Assembly (NCBI RefSeq): GCF_900114635.1
Contig: NZ_FOTQ01000001.1
Span: 868,001-932,000 of the forward strand
DNA length: 64,000 nucleotides
Source of the DNA: Shimia aestuarii
Lineage (GTDB): Bacteria > Pseudomonadota > Alphaproteobacteria > Rhodobacterales > Rhodobacteraceae
Direction of reading: 5' to 3'
The notes below the pieces were generated by a model, which worked only from the letters and a program-made list of their open reading frames with translations, had not been told where the DNA came from and did not search any database. Position 1 is the first letter of the stretch. Every line of letters begins with the position of its first letter. This document shows, piece after piece, positions 9,336-18,358 of this stretch. The translations under genes were made by a program, and so were the position numbers.

Positions 9336-9457
9336 GCCAAAGCCTTGCGAGCAGCGCAATCCGGCCATGACCAAAGATGACCTACACACGTCAACAATGA
9401 TGACCCATATTCACGAACAAGGGAGGACCAACGACTTGAACCAATTCGAGGGTCCAA

Positions 9458-9682
9458 ATGGCACATATCGCAACCAACACATACGCACACATTTCGCTTG
9501 GCAAGGTTCTGGCAAAGCCGTTCGTGGCTATCGGCAACTTTCTTGTGAAACTGGGCGAGGCCAACAGCCGCGCAAAAACCGTGCAGCGCCTCAACGACAT
9601 GAGCGATGCCGAGCTGGCACGGCTCGGGCTTGCCCGCGAAGACATCGTACGTCACGTCTTCCGCGACTACATGTATCTCTGA
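9458..9682 (+). CDS. DUF1127 protein between ureC and ureE
   Basis: 74 aa. The C-terminal half (VQRLNDMSDAELARLGLAREDIVRHVFRD) is a clear DUF1127 domain, rich in Arg and Leu and ending in an aromatic-rich tail YMYL. The N-terminal half is amphipathic. Small DUF1127 proteins in alphaproteobacteria have been linked to RNA binding and turnover (CcaF1 in Rhodobacter) and to nutrient stress responses. A GAGG site lies 7 bases before the ATG. Placement inside the urease operon suggests co-expression with urease; a role in nickel loading or transcript control is inference. Confidence 0.85.
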   Translation: MAHIATNTYAHISLGKVLAKPFVAIGNFLVKLGEANSRAKTVQRLNDMSDAELARLGLAREDIVRHVFRDYMYL

Positions 9683-9704
9683 TCCCGGCAAGGGGGACCG
9701 TCGC

Positions 9705-10175
9705 ATGACGATCTCCCTGCCGACCGCCCAACGCTACCACAGCCACACACACGGCCCGGCCACCGGGCATGTCGCGCTGACTTACGAGGACCGTTTCCTG
9801 CGGCGCAAGACTCTTGTGCTGGCTGACGGGGAGCGGATTCTCGTCGACCTCCCCAAGACCACTTCGCTCGATCATGGCGGCGTTCTGATTCTCACGGATG
9901 GGCGCGAAGTCGAAGTACGGGCCGCACCGGAACCGCTCCTGCAGATCACCGCCCCCGATCTCACCCGCATAGCATGGCACGTCGGCAACCGGCACACGCC
10001 CTGCCAGATCGAAGCCGGTCGCCTGCTGATCCAGCCCGATCACGTCATACGCGAGATGCTCGAATTGCTCGGCGCCACGGTCACGGACGTGACCGAGCCC
10101 TTCACGCCCGAAGGCGGGGCCTATGGCCATGGGCGCACGCATGGCCATGATCACTCGCATTCCCATGACCATTGA
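9705..10175 (+). CDS. ureE: urease accessory protein UreE, nickel chaperone
   Basis: 156 aa from the ATG at 9705 (preceded by AGGGGGACC). The N-terminal peptide-binding domain and the metal-binding domain are recognisable (DRFLRRKTLVLADGERILVD; IAWHVGNRHTPCQIE; LLIQPDHVIREML). The C-terminus is a histidine-rich tail, [16 protein letters not shown], of the kind that stores nickel. It hands nickel to UreG during urease activation. The 3' end overlaps the start of ureF by 11 bases. Confidence 0.95.
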   Translation: MTISLPTAQRYHSHTHGPATGHVALTYEDRFLRRKTLVLADGERILVDLPKTTSLDHGGVLILTDGREVEVRAAPEPLLQITAPDLTRIAWHVGNRHTPCQIEAGRLLIQPDHVIREMLELLGATVTDVTEPFTPEGGAYGHGRTHGHDHSHSHDH

Positions 10176-10809
10176 TCCGGTCCTCATCCTCGCGCAATGG
10201 CTGGCTCCCACTTATCCGGTTGGGGCCTACACCTATTCGCACGGCCTGGAATGGGCCGTGCAGACCGGCATGGTGCAGGATGCCGACAGTTTCCGTGACT
10301 GGCTGTCGGATGTTGTCGAACATGGCGCGGGACGCAATGACGTGATCCTGCTTACCGCCGCCTACGAGGCAACGGACGAAGACAGCCTGCAAGGTCTGGA
10401 TGAGTTCGCCCGCGCCCTCGCACCCAGCGCCGAACGCCTTCTGGAAACCGATCAACAGGGCGCCGCGTTTGCCCAAACCACTGCGACCGTATTCAAACAG
10501 GATTTATCCGCCTTGACCTACCCGGTCGCGGTGGGCCGCGCGGCCAGCCTGCAAAACCTGCCCCTGCCTGAAACGGCGCGCCTGTTCCTGCACGCCTTCG
10601 CCGCCAACCTGACATCCGCAGCGATCCGCCTTGTGCCCCTTGGCCAAACCGCCGGCCAACAGGCGCTGCACGATCTTGCGCCCCTTTGCCAGTCCGTATC
10701 GGATCAGGCGATCACCGAACCGCTCGACGCCATCGCCGCTTCGGCTTTTGCCACCGACGTCGCGTCGATGAACCATGAAACCCAATATTCAAGGCTTTTC
10801 CGCTCATGA
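10165..10809 (+). CDS. ureF: urease accessory protein UreF
   Basis: 214 aa from the ATG at 10165, chosen because UreF proteins start close to the [21 protein letters not shown] motif; three further in-frame ATGs upstream (10123, 10141, 10147) lie within the His-tail codons of ureE. UreF bridges UreD and UreG and gates GTP hydrolysis in the activation complex. The C-terminal region with [16 protein letters not shown] is also typical. Its stop overlaps the ureG ATG. Confidence 0.94.
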   Translation: MTIDPVLILAQWLAPTYPVGAYTYSHGLEWAVQTGMVQDADSFRDWLSDVVEHGAGRNDVILLTAAYEATDEDSLQGLDEFARALAPSAERLLETDQQGAAFAQTTATVFKQDLSALTYPVAVGRAASLQNLPLPETARLFLHAFAANLTSAAIRLVPLGQTAGQQALHDLAPLCQSVSDQAITEPLDAIAASAFATDVASMNHETQYSRLFRS

Positions 10810-11441
10810 CTGCTCTGAACGGCCCCCTGCGCATCGGAATCGGCGGCCCCGTCGGTGCCGGCAAGACCACCCTGACCGCCAACCTCTGCCGCGCCCTGCG
10901 GGACAAACTCTCCATCGCCGTGGTAACCAACGATATCTACACCCGCGAAGATGCCGAGGAACTGATGCGCCAGCAGGTTTTACCGCTTGAGCGGATCAAG
11001 GGTGTGGAAACCGGCGGATGCCCGCACACCGCCATCCGTGAAGACGCCAGCATCAACCTCGCCGCCATCGCGGAACTGAATGACGCTTTTCCCGACCTTG
11101 ACGTGGTGCTGATCGAAAGCGGCGGCGACAACCTCTCCGCCACGTTCAGCCCGGAACTTGCCGACATGACGCTCTACGTGATCGACGTCGCCGCAGGCGA
11201 GGAAATCCCCCGCAAGGGCGGCCCGGCAATCACCCGTTCCGACGTGCTCATCATCAACAAGACCGACCTCGCCCCCCACGTGGGCGCCTCGCTCGAGGTG
11301 ATGGAGCGCGACGCCACGCGCATGCGCGCCGGACGCCCCTTTGTCTTCACGGCCCTGCGTCATGGCAAGGGCGTCGAAACACTGTTGCCGCTGATCGGAG
11401 AGATCGGCGGCATCCCCGCCCTCATGAACTCGGCCACCTGA
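10806..11441 (+). CDS. ureG: urease accessory GTPase UreG
   Basis: SIMIBI-class GTPase of 211 aa that couples GTP hydrolysis to nickel insertion. The P-loop [12 protein letters not shown] is at residues 11-22. The nickel-binding Cys-x-His appears in [14 protein letters not shown], followed by LIESGGDN (Walker B region) and the base-specificity motif INKTDLA. Start overlaps ureF by four bases. It closes the urease operon; the TRAP transporter starts about 100 bases later. Confidence 0.98.
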   Translation: MTALNGPLRIGIGGPVGAGKTTLTANLCRALRDKLSIAVVTNDIYTREDAEELMRQQVLPLERIKGVETGGCPHTAIREDASINLAAIAELNDAFPDLDVVLIESGGDNLSATFSPELADMTLYVIDVAAGEEIPRKGGPAITRSDVLIINKTDLAPHVGASLEVMERDATRMRAGRPFVFTALRHGKGVETLLPLIGEIGGIPALMNSAT

Positions 11442-11539
11442 ACTTAGCAACATACCCAAAAATACGGATACCCAGACCCGCGAACTCTGGGCTAGGCTTC
11501 CTCCGGACGCGGCAAAAAAGCTGCGCATAGGGAGGAAAG

Positions 11540-12550
11540 ATGACTAAACTCTTTGGACGCGCCGCCGTGGCGGCGCTGGCACTTGGCTTTGCAACAGAAG
11601 CCATGGCAACCGAATGGAACGTCTCGGTCTGGGGCAAACGCCGCGCCTTTACCGAACATGTCGAAAAGCTCGCCGAACTGGTCAGCGAGAAAACCGGCGG
11701 CGAATTCACTATGAACGTCAGCTATGGTGGCCTCAGCAAAAACCGCGAGAACCTCGACGGCATCTCGATCGGTGCCTTTGAAATGGCCCAGTTCTGCGCC
11801 GGGTATCACCGCGACAAGAACCCCACCATCACCGTGCTCGAACTGCCGTTCCTCGGCGTCAACACGCTGGAAGAGGAAGTGGCCGTCAGCCACGCGGTCT
11901 ATGCCCACCCCGCCGCCCAGGCCGATCTGGCCCGCTGGAATGCCAAGCTGCTGATGACCTCGCCAATGCCACAGTACAACATTGTCGGCACGGGTGAGCC
12001 GCGCGACACGCTGGCCAAGATGGACGGCATGCGCGTGCGGGCCACCGGCGGGATCGGCAACGCGTTCAAGGCCGTTGGCGCCGTTCCCACCTCGGTGACC
12101 GCCACCGAAGCCTACCAGGCAATGGAATCCGGCGTGGTCGACACGGTGGCCTTTGCCCAGCACGCCCACCTGTCGTTCCGCACCATCGACCAGGCCGAAT
12201 GGTGGACGGCGAACCTCAACCCCGGCACGGTGAACTGCCCTGTCGTCGTGAATGTCGACGCTTACGAGGCTCTTTCGGACGATCACCGCGCCGCACTGGA
12301 CAGCTCGGTTGACGAAGCCATCGCCCACTATCTCGAAAACTACGGCGCCTTGTTGAAGAAATGGGATGGCGTGCTCGAGGAAAAAGGCGTGCAGAAGGTC
12401 ATGATCGACGAGGCCGAGCTCGCGAAGTTCCGCGAAATCGCCGCCGACCCGATCCGCGAACAATGGATCGCAGACATGAGCGCTCAGGGCCTTCCCGCCC
12501 AGGAACTCTATGACCTCGTCATGGACACACTGAAGAAACAGCGCATGTAA
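11540..12550 (+). CDS. TRAP transporter substrate-binding protein (DctP family)
   Basis: 336 aa with a signal peptide (TKLFGRAAVAALALGFATEAMA). The mature part shows the DctP features: WGKRRAFTEHVEKLAELV, LDGISIGAFEMAQFCAGYH, the Arg-containing LAKMDGMRVRATGGIGNAF that pairs with the carboxylate of the ligand, and ATEAYQAMESGVVDTV. It delivers a ligand, usually an organic acid, to the DctQM permease encoded downstream. The substrate cannot be told; the position after urease does not by itself mean urea. An AGGGAGGAAAG ribosome site precedes the ATG. Confidence 0.9.
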   Translation: MTKLFGRAAVAALALGFATEAMATEWNVSVWGKRRAFTEHVEKLAELVSEKTGGEFTMNVSYGGLSKNRENLDGISIGAFEMAQFCAGYHRDKNPTITVLELPFLGVNTLEEEVAVSHAVYAHPAAQADLARWNAKLLMTSPMPQYNIVGTGEPRDTLAKMDGMRVRATGGIGNAFKAVGAVPTSVTATEAYQAMESGVVDTVAFAQHAHLSFRTIDQAEWWTANLNPGTVNCPVVVNVDAYEALSDDHRAALDSSVDEAIAHYLENYGALLKKWDGVLEEKGVQKVMIDEAELAKFREIAADPIREQWIADMSAQGLPAQELYDLVMDTLKKQRM

Positions 12551-12561
12551 ACACGCATCAA

Positions 12562-12589
12562 GGAGGGCGAAGCCAATCCCTCGCCCTCC
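12562..12589 (+). terminator. stem-loop after the TRAP substrate-binding-protein gene
   Basis: Perfect nine-base inverted repeat GGAGGGCGA / TCGCCCTCC with a ten-base loop, starting 12 bases after the stop codon of the binding-protein gene. No U-run follows, so it looks like an mRNA-stabilising or attenuating hairpin rather than a full intrinsic terminator. Confidence 0.6.
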
Positions 12590-12637
12590 CCTGCCGACAA
12601 CAGCCACGCGGTTCGGGTATTCTCCGGGACAAGGACT

Positions 12638-12725
12638 TTTCTTTTTCCCCAAATACCCCGGAGCGCGAGGCAGCGCCTCGCCAACCGCGCCCCAACGGGG
12701 CGCAAGACATGGGCGCCGCAGGCGC
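12638..12725 (+). repeat. dispersed AAATAC repeat element, copy A, with three triloop hairpins
   Basis: The core (TTTTCTTTTTCC then AAATACCCCGGAG) at 12638-12663 matches four other places in the window. It is followed by three perfect tandem hairpins with three-base loops: GCGAGGC-AGC-GCCTCGC at 12665-12681, GCGCCCC-AAC-GGGGCGC at 12687-12703 and GCGCC-GCA-GGCGC at 12713-12725. It lies between the binding-protein and small-permease genes of the TRAP operon. Read on the minus strand it is a hairpin followed by a T-rich run. Confidence 0.7.
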
Positions 12726-12753
12726 GCGACTTGACCACATCGCGGAGACAGAC

Positions 12754-13395
12754 ATGGCCACTGGGGCATCCGTTCTGGAAAATGACAGCCTGCTCAGCCG
12801 GCTCGACCAAAACCTCTACCGGATCGAACGATTTCTGGCGCTGATCTCCGGCCTCGCGGTTTTCGCGATCATGGTCTTCGCCGTGGTCTCCGTATCGGGC
12901 CGCAACGCGTTAAACGCGCCGGTGCCGGGATATGTGGACTGGATCGAACAGCTCATGCCCCTCATCGCCTTCATGGGCATCGCCTATACCCAGCGAGACG
13001 GCACCCATATCCGCATGGACATCCTGATCGGGCGGCTTTCGGGCCGTGCGCTCTGGGCCGCCGAGTTCATCACCACCCTTGCCGCGCTGATCCTGATGAT
13101 CCTGCTCGTCTGGGGCAGCTGGTCGCATTTTCAGCGCAGCTTCGATTTTGCTGCTCCGTGGTGGAGCCGCGACAGTTCGATCGACATCGCCCTGCCGCTC
13201 TGGCCGGCGAAGCTGCTTGTCCCGGTTGCCTTTTCGATTCTCTGCCTGCGCTTTGCATTGCAGCTCTGGGGCTATGGCCGTGCCTTCGTGCTCGGCCTGT
13301 CCGAACCCGTGGCGATCCCGCTGATCAAATCCGCTGCGCAGCAGGCTGCCGACGAAGCTGCAATTCTTGAAGACACCAACGGCGAGAGAGGCTGA
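12754..13395 (+). CDS. TRAP transporter small permease (DctQ family)
   Basis: 213 aa from the ATG at 12754, which has a GGAGACAGAC ribosome site; an upstream in-frame ATG at 12709 lies inside repeat-derived sequence. Four membrane segments can be seen (FLALISGLAVFAIMVFAVVSV; LMPLIAFMGIAYT; FITTLAALILMILLVW; LLVPVAFSILCLRFALQLW), with the family's TQRDGTHIRMD loop after the second. The C-terminal 35 residues are polar and acidic. It forms the membrane complex with DctM. Confidence 0.9.
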   Translation: MATGASVLENDSLLSRLDQNLYRIERFLALISGLAVFAIMVFAVVSVSGRNALNAPVPGYVDWIEQLMPLIAFMGIAYTQRDGTHIRMDILIGRLSGRALWAAEFITTLAALILMILLVWGSWSHFQRSFDFAAPWWSRDSSIDIALPLWPAKLLVPVAFSILCLRFALQLWGYGRAFVLGLSEPVAIPLIKSAAQQAADEAAILEDTNGERG

Positions 13396-13398
13396 TCC

Positions 13399-14799
13399 AT
13401 GGAACCTATCGAGATCGGCCTGATCGTTTCCGGCGTCATGGTGCTCTTCGTCGTCCTTGGCATGCGCGTCGCCTTTGCCGCGGGCATGGCGGGGTTGCTG
13501 GGACTTATCTGGATCTTTTGGGCCAAGAAGGGCTACGACCCCGAGGATTTCGGCTGGGCCCTCACCGTCGCCGTGAAAACCGCCGGGCAGGTTCCCCATT
13601 CCAAGGTCTCCTCACAGGCGCTGTCCCTGATCCCCACGTTCATCCTGATCGGCTATCTCGCCTATTACGCGGGCCTCACGAAGGCCCTGTTTGAAGCCTC
13701 CAAGAAATGGGTGGGCTGGCTTCCGGGGGGGCTTGCGGTGTCGACCGTCTTTGCCACCGCAGGCTTTGCTGCAGTGTCCGGCGCATCGGTCGCAACCTCG
13801 GCCGTGTTCGCGCGCATCGCCATCCCGGAAATGCTCAAGATCGGTTACGACAAACGCTTTGCCGCAGGCGTCGTTGCTGCCGGCGGCACGCTCGCCAGCC
13901 TGATCCCGCCTTCGGCGATCCTCGTGATCTACGCCATTATCGTCGAACAGGACGTAGGCAAGCTCCTGCTGGCAGGCTTCATCCCCGGCGCTTTCTCGGC
14001 GCTGATCTACGGATTGCTGATCGTCACCCTGGCCATGACCCTGCCGAAATTCGGCCCACCGGTGCGCGGTTTCACTTGGGGTGAGCGTTTCCGCGCGCTC
14101 CCCCCCGCGATGCCGATCTTCTTCGTCGTCTTCATCATCATTTTCTTCATCTACAACCCGTTTGGCGGCGATGCCTGGGGCACGCCAACCGAAGGCGGTG
14201 CGCTCGGCGCCTTCGTGGTCTTCCTAATGGCCGTCTGGAAGGGCATGCGCTGGAGGCAATTCCGCGACGCCCTGCTGGAGACCGCGAAACTGGCGGTGAT
14301 GATCTTCACGATCATCTGGGGCGTGCTGATCTATGTCCGCTTCCTCGGCTTTGCCGACCTCCCCGGCGCGTTCTCCGATTTCATCACCGGGCTCGACCAA
14401 TCCCCTATGCTGACCCTCGTCATGATCCTGCTCGCCTATGCGGTGCTGGGCATGTTCATGGACGCTATCGGGATGTTGTTGCTGACCCTGCCCGTGGTCT
14501 ATCCGGCAGTCATGGCGCTCAACGGGGGCGAGTTCGTCTCGGCGGCGGACAGCACATTTGGCATGTCCGGACCCATGTGCGCGATCTGGTTTGGCATCCT
14601 CGTGGTGAAAATGGCCGAGTTCTGCCTGATCACCCCACCAATTGGGTTGAACTGTTTCGTGGTGGCGGGCGTGCGTGATGATCTTTCGGTGCAGGATGTG
14701 TTCAAGGGCGTCACCCCGTTCTTCATCGCCGATGCGATCACGATCGCCCTTCTGGTGGCGTTCCCGGCGATCGTCTTGTGGCTGCCCAGCCTCGCCTGA
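13399..14799 (+). CDS. TRAP transporter large permease (DctM family)
   Basis: 466 aa with about 12 membrane segments, the ion-coupled translocation subunit. Family hallmarks include GGLAVSTVFATAGFAAVSGASVATSAVF, GYDKRFAAGVVAAGGTLASLIPPSA and the C-terminal KMAEFCLITPPIGLN. Starts three bases after dctQ. Slightly longer than average because of an N-terminal insertion between helices 1 and 2 (residues 32-75). With DctP and DctQ it gives a complete sodium-dependent uptake system for an unknown substrate. Confidence 0.93.
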   Translation: MEPIEIGLIVSGVMVLFVVLGMRVAFAAGMAGLLGLIWIFWAKKGYDPEDFGWALTVAVKTAGQVPHSKVSSQALSLIPTFILIGYLAYYAGLTKALFEASKKWVGWLPGGLAVSTVFATAGFAAVSGASVATSAVFARIAIPEMLKIGYDKRFAAGVVAAGGTLASLIPPSAILVIYAIIVEQDVGKLLLAGFIPGAFSALIYGLLIVTLAMTLPKFGPPVRGFTWGERFRALPPAMPIFFVVFIIIFFIYNPFGGDAWGTPTEGGALGAFVVFLMAVWKGMRWRQFRDALLETAKLAVMIFTIIWGVLIYVRFLGFADLPGAFSDFITGLDQSPMLTLVMILLAYAVLGMFMDAIGMLLLTLPVVYPAVMALNGGEFVSAADSTFGMSGPMCAIWFGILVVKMAEFCLITPPIGLNCFVVAGVRDDLSVQDVFKGVTPFFIADAITIALLVAFPAIVLWLPSLA

Positions 14800-14806
14800 C
14801 TCCGCA

Positions 14807-14865
14807 CCGACGCAATACCGACGTTTTGCCGACGTGATACCGACGCGCCTTTTACGGGGCGTCGG
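14807..14865 (+). repeat. CCGACG repeated every 11 bases, leading into a hairpin
   Basis: CCGACG occurs exactly at 14807, 14818, 14829 and 14840, a strict 11-base period. The last copy forms the left arm of a hairpin, CCGACGC (14840-14846) with GCGTCGG (14859-14865). The block begins 8 bases after the dctM stop and about 75 bases before bioM. It could be an operator read on one face of the helix or a transcript-end structure for the TRAP operon. Confidence 0.55.
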
Positions 14866-14940
14866 CGCCCCTGCCATGGCATCTTCAACCGCCCCGCGAT
14901 TTGCGTTAAGAGCGCCCAAGGCCAGCCACGGGAACCGCCC

Positions 14941-15615
14941 ATGATCGAGATCACCAATGTCAGCCTTGCCTATGGCCAGCGGACCGTGCTGCGGGACATC
15001 TCGCTCACCCTGTCCGAGCGCCGCATCGCCATCGTCGGGGCCAATGGTTCGGGCAAATCCAGCTTTGCCCGCCTGCTGAATGGCCTGCTCCTGCCCAGCG
15101 AAGGCACCGTGAAAGTGGACGGTCTGGACACCAGGAGCCACGGCAAGGACGTGCGCCGCAAGGTCGGTTTCGTCTTTCAGAACCCCGACAACCAGATCGT
15201 ATTTCCCGTCGTTGAAGAAGACCTCGCCTTCGGCATGAAGAACCTTGGTTTTACCAAGGATACCATTGCCGCGAAGACTACGGAAATCCTGACCCGCTAT
15301 GACATGCTCGACCTGCGCGAGCACCCGGCGCATCTCCTGTCGGGGGGGCAGAAACAGCTTCTGGCCATCTCCGGCGTGCTGGTGATGGACCCCGCCTATG
15401 TCGTGCTTGATGAACCCACCACCCTGCTCGACCTGCGCAACAAGCGCCGCATCACCCGTGCCATCGACGCGCTCGACCAGACCGTGATCATCGCAAGCCA
15501 TGATCTTGACCTGCTCGGGGACTACGACCGCGTCATCGTCTTCGATGAAGGCGGTATTGTCGCGGATGACGTGCCCGGCAAGGCAATCCCCTTCTACGTA
15601 AACCGGATGAGCTGA
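14941..15615 (+). CDS. bioM: biotin ECF transporter ATPase BioM
   Basis: ABC ATPase of 224 aa. Walker [10 protein letters not shown] lies near residues 35-43, the Q-loop in [12 protein letters not shown], the signature [14 protein letters not shown], Walker [13 protein letters not shown] and the switch His in [10 protein letters not shown]. The QNPDNQIV motif is characteristic of energy-coupling-factor (cobalt/biotin type) ATPases. With bioN and bioY downstream it makes the complete BioMNY biotin importer. Only one ATPase gene is present, so it probably acts as a homodimer. Confidence 0.92.
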   Translation: MIEITNVSLAYGQRTVLRDISLTLSERRIAIVGANGSGKSSFARLLNGLLLPSEGTVKVDGLDTRSHGKDVRRKVGFVFQNPDNQIVFPVVEEDLAFGMKNLGFTKDTIAAKTTEILTRYDMLDLREHPAHLLSGGQKQLLAISGVLVMDPAYVVLDEPTTLLDLRNKRRITRAIDALDQTVIIASHDLDLLGDYDRVIVFDEGGIVADDVPGKAIPFYVNRMS

Positions 15616-16211
15616 TGCTGGACCTCTATTCGCCCGGCACCTCGCCCCTGCATCGCCTCTCCCCCGGCCCCAAGATGCTGGTCCTGATGATCGGCGCGAC
15701 GGCCCTGTTCCTGAATGAAAGCCTGCCCATCACGGTCGGCGCACTCTGCGGCGTTCTATTGCTCTACCCGGTGGCCCAGTTGACACTGAAGCAGGCATGG
15801 CAACAGATCCGCCCGCTCCTGTGGATCTTCGCCCTGTTCTTTGCCCTGCAATGGTGGTTCTCGGGGATAGCGCTTGCCGCCTATGTGGTGCTGCGCCTCG
15901 CCGCGCTGATCCTGCTGGCCAGCCTCGTGACGCTGACCACCCGCTCCAGCGATATGATCGAAACCATGACCTGGGCCTTGGGCTTTCTCCGCCCGCTGGG
16001 CGTCAACCCCGCCAAGGTCGGCCTCGCGATCTCTCTGGCCCTGCGGTTCATCCCGGTTCTGGCCCAGATCGCACAGGAGGTGCGCGAGGCGCAAAAGGCG
16101 CGCGGACTGGAGCGTTCGGTGCTGGCCGTTGCCATGCCCGTGGCGATCCGCACCATCAAGATGGCGGACGATATTTCGGATGCCATCGAATCCCGAGGAT
16201 ATCGTCCCTAG
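15615..16211 (+). CDS. bioN: biotin ECF transporter transmembrane protein BioN
   Basis: T-component of 198 aa. It has five or so membrane helices and the two coupling-helix motifs that dock on the ATPase: Ala-Arg-Gly in EAQKARGLE near residue 159 and Ser-Arg-Gly in IESRGYRP at the C-terminus. Its start codon overlaps the bioM stop by one base (TGATG). Confidence 0.92.
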   Translation: MLDLYSPGTSPLHRLSPGPKMLVLMIGATALFLNESLPITVGALCGVLLLYPVAQLTLKQAWQQIRPLLWIFALFFALQWWFSGIALAAYVVLRLAALILLASLVTLTTRSSDMIETMTWALGFLRPLGVNPAKVGLAISLALRFIPVLAQIAQEVREAQKARGLERSVLAVAMPVAIRTIKMADDISDAIESRGYRP

Positions 16212-16299
16212 TTTGCCGCGATTTCTGCCCCCTCGCTTGCAGGGCCAAGGACCGCTTTCTACCAGCCGCGCAAACGAACAAAGTCACGAGGACACCCCG

Positions 16300-16836
16300 A
16301 TGGACACCAAAAGCATCGTCTACATCGCCCTTTTTGCGGCGCTGACCGCAGCGCTCGGCCTCATGCCCCCGATCAGCTTTGCCGGGCTTGCGCTGCCTCC
16401 GATCACCGCGCAATCGCTTGGCGTCATGCTGGCCGGGGCCGTGGCCGGTCCGCGCCGGGGCGGGTTGGCGCTGCTCCTGTTCGTTGCCCTTGTTGCAGCC
16501 GGCTTGCCCCTTCTGGCAGGCGGGCGTGGCGGGATCGGCGTGATCCTCGGCACCTCTGGCGGGTTCATTCTGTCCTGGCCCATCTGCGCTGCGGTCATCG
16601 GCATTCTTGTCGCCAAGGCACCCAACGCAGGCTTTGTGCCCATGGCCGTCTCGATTGCGCTTGGCGGGCTTGTCCTGATGTATGCCGTCGGCATCCCGTG
16701 GATGGCCTTTGTCGGCAAACTCGGCCTGATGAAGTCACTCACGATCATGGTGGCCTATATCCCGGGTGATCTGGTAAAGGTGGTTTTGGCCACGATCGTG
16801 GCCCGCGGCCTGCGCCGCGCCTATCCGAACCTGTGA
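16300..16836 (+). CDS. bioY: biotin ECF transporter substrate-specific component BioY
   Basis: 178 aa from the ATG at 16300 (MDTKSIVYIALFAALTAALG), giving six membrane helices. The BioY hallmarks are PPITAQSLGVMLAGAVAGPRRG and GGRGGIGVILGTSGG, with GPRRGGLALLLF after helix 3. It binds biotin and docks with BioMN. The gap of 88 bases after bioN contains nothing I can identify. Confidence 0.94.
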   Translation: MDTKSIVYIALFAALTAALGLMPPISFAGLALPPITAQSLGVMLAGAVAGPRRGGLALLLFVALVAAGLPLLAGGRGGIGVILGTSGGFILSWPICAAVIGILVAKAPNAGFVPMAVSIALGGLVLMYAVGIPWMAFVGKLGLMKSLTIMVAYIPGDLVKVVLATIVARGLRRAYPNL

Positions 16837-16849
16837 CAAGGGACACCGC

Positions 16850-18358
16850 TTGCCGCTTCGCAACGCGATAGAAATGCACGCCCGCCAGCGCCCCGATGCG
16901 CTGGCGATCGACATTTCCGGCAGCAGCCTGACATACGGCGACCTGCACACCCGCATTGCCTGTTTGCATGGCGCGCTTGTCGCTTTGCCCAAACGCACCC
17001 GTCCCGCGCCCGCATTGCCCCTAGAGGGACGTCTCTACGCCTTCGCCGCGGGCAACCATCCCAGCGCGTCAGTGTTGCTCACCGCAGCCATGTCCACCCC
17101 CCACGCCGTCGCCCTGCTTGACCCGCAATGGCCCGAAGACCTGCATCACCAGATGCTGGTCAAGCTCCCGCCCGATGCGCTGTTCTGCCTTGCATCACAA
17201 ACCGGCCTGATCACAGCGGCCGAGCGGCTCAACATCCCCGTCATCCGCGTCGATACGCCGGACCTCGCCCACTTTCTCAATGCCGCACCCGAACCGCTCC
17301 CTTGGGGTGATCCCGCCGACATCTTCCTAGTCGGTTTCACATCCGGCACCACGTCCCGCCCCAAGGCATTTGCTCGCGCGCGCCACTCATGGCGAGCCTC
17401 TCTGGACGCCAGCCGCGTCGCTTTTGCCCTCACCGATCAAAGCCATACGTTTGCACCCGGTCCGCTGGCCCATGGCATCACTCTTTATGCTTTGGCCGAA
17501 ACGCTCGACCTTGGCGCGGCATTCCACGGCATTACCCGCTTCGACCTCGGCGGCGCCCATCGCGCCATGACCAATGTGCGCCGCATCGTGTCTGTCCCGA
17601 CCCTGCTTGATGCGCTGACCCGAGGCACCCCACAGGACCAGATCGTCGAGATCACGACGGCCGGTGCCAAGTTGCCGCCCGCCCTTCTGGACAGGGCTCG
17701 CAGCACCTTTCCCCGCGCCCGTGTGCATGAATATTACGGCGCATCCGAGCTTGGCTTCGTCAGCCTCAACACCCATGGCCGCACCAGTTCCTCGGCGCCC
17801 CCCGACAGCGTCGGCCACCCGTTTCCGCATGTGTCCCTTTCCCTGCGCAAAGACGGTGAGGAAGTCCCCCAAGGCACCCCCGGCACAATCTTCGTGCGCG
17901 GCGACCTCGCGATCGACGGTTATCTCTGGGGCGGACGCAACAGCGGGTTCCGCCGCGAGGGTCCCTGGGCCACTGTCGGTGACATTGGTCGCCTGAACTA
18001 TGACGGCAGCCTTTCCATTCTCGGGCGCGAAGGCGGCATGGTCATCACCTCGGGCTACAATGTCTATCCTCAGGAAATCGAAACGGCGCTTGCCGACGTG
18101 CCCGGCATCCAGGACGCGGTTGTCCTTGGCCACACCCATCCCACGCGCGGACAGGAGGTGATCGCCATTTTCGACGGAACAACACCGCTCGATGAAATCC
18201 GCGCCCGCCTCGCGCTCAGCCTGCCGCGCTACAAGCTGCCGCGACAATTCTACCGGATTGAAAGCTGGCCGCAGACCAGCAGCGGCAAGATTGCCCGCCA
18301 GACTCTGCTGGATTGGATCGACAAAAAGGACGACCGCCTTGTCCGCCTGTCCGCCTGA
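16850..18358 (+). CDS. acyl-CoA synthetase-like AMP-forming ligase linked to bioMNY
   Basis: Class I adenylate-forming enzyme of 502 aa. The phosphate-binding loop is VGFTSGTTSRPKAF near residue 162, followed by HEYYGASELGFVS (ATP-binding) and VGDIGRLNYDG with the catalytic Asp. The C-terminal domain has GYNVYPQEIE and the catalytic Lys in TSSGKIAR. The start is probably TTG at 16850 with ACAAGGGA upstream; an ATG at 16874 is the alternative. It follows bioY by 13 bases, so it is likely part of the biotin operon. A pimeloyl- or other dicarboxyl-CoA ligase feeding biotin metabolism is a plausible but unproven role. Confidence 0.85.
   Translation: MPLRNAIEMHARQRPDALAIDISGSSLTYGDLHTRIACLHGALVALPKRTRPAPALPLEGRLYAFAAGNHPSASVLLTAAMSTPHAVALLDPQWPEDLHHQMLVKLPPDALFCLASQTGLITAAERLNIPVIRVDTPDLAHFLNAAPEPLPWGDPADIFLVGFTSGTTSRPKAFARARHSWRASLDASRVAFALTDQSHTFAPGPLAHGITLYALAETLDLGAAFHGITRFDLGGAHRAMTNVRRIVSVPTLLDALTRGTPQDQIVEITTAGAKLPPALLDRARSTFPRARVHEYYGASELGFVSLNTHGRTSSSAPPDSVGHPFPHVSLSLRKDGEEVPQGTPGTIFVRGDLAIDGYLWGGRNSGFRREGPWATVGDIGRLNYDGSLSILGREGGMVITSGYNVYPQEIETALADVPGIQDAVVLGHTHPTRGQEVIAIFDGTTPLDEIRARLALSLPRYKLPRQFYRIESWPQTSSGKIARQTLLDWIDKKDDRLVRLSA

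Noticed and set aside
11470..11495. Hairpin CCCAGA/TCTGGG between ureG and the TRAP gene as terminator of the urease operon
   Set aside because: The six-base stem has a nine-base loop and no T-run, so I did not list it. Read-through into the TRAP operon cannot be excluded.
14866..14940. BioR operator (TTATMKATAA type) before bioM
   Set aside because: No such A/T-rich palindrome is present; the closest is ttgcgttaag, which does not match.
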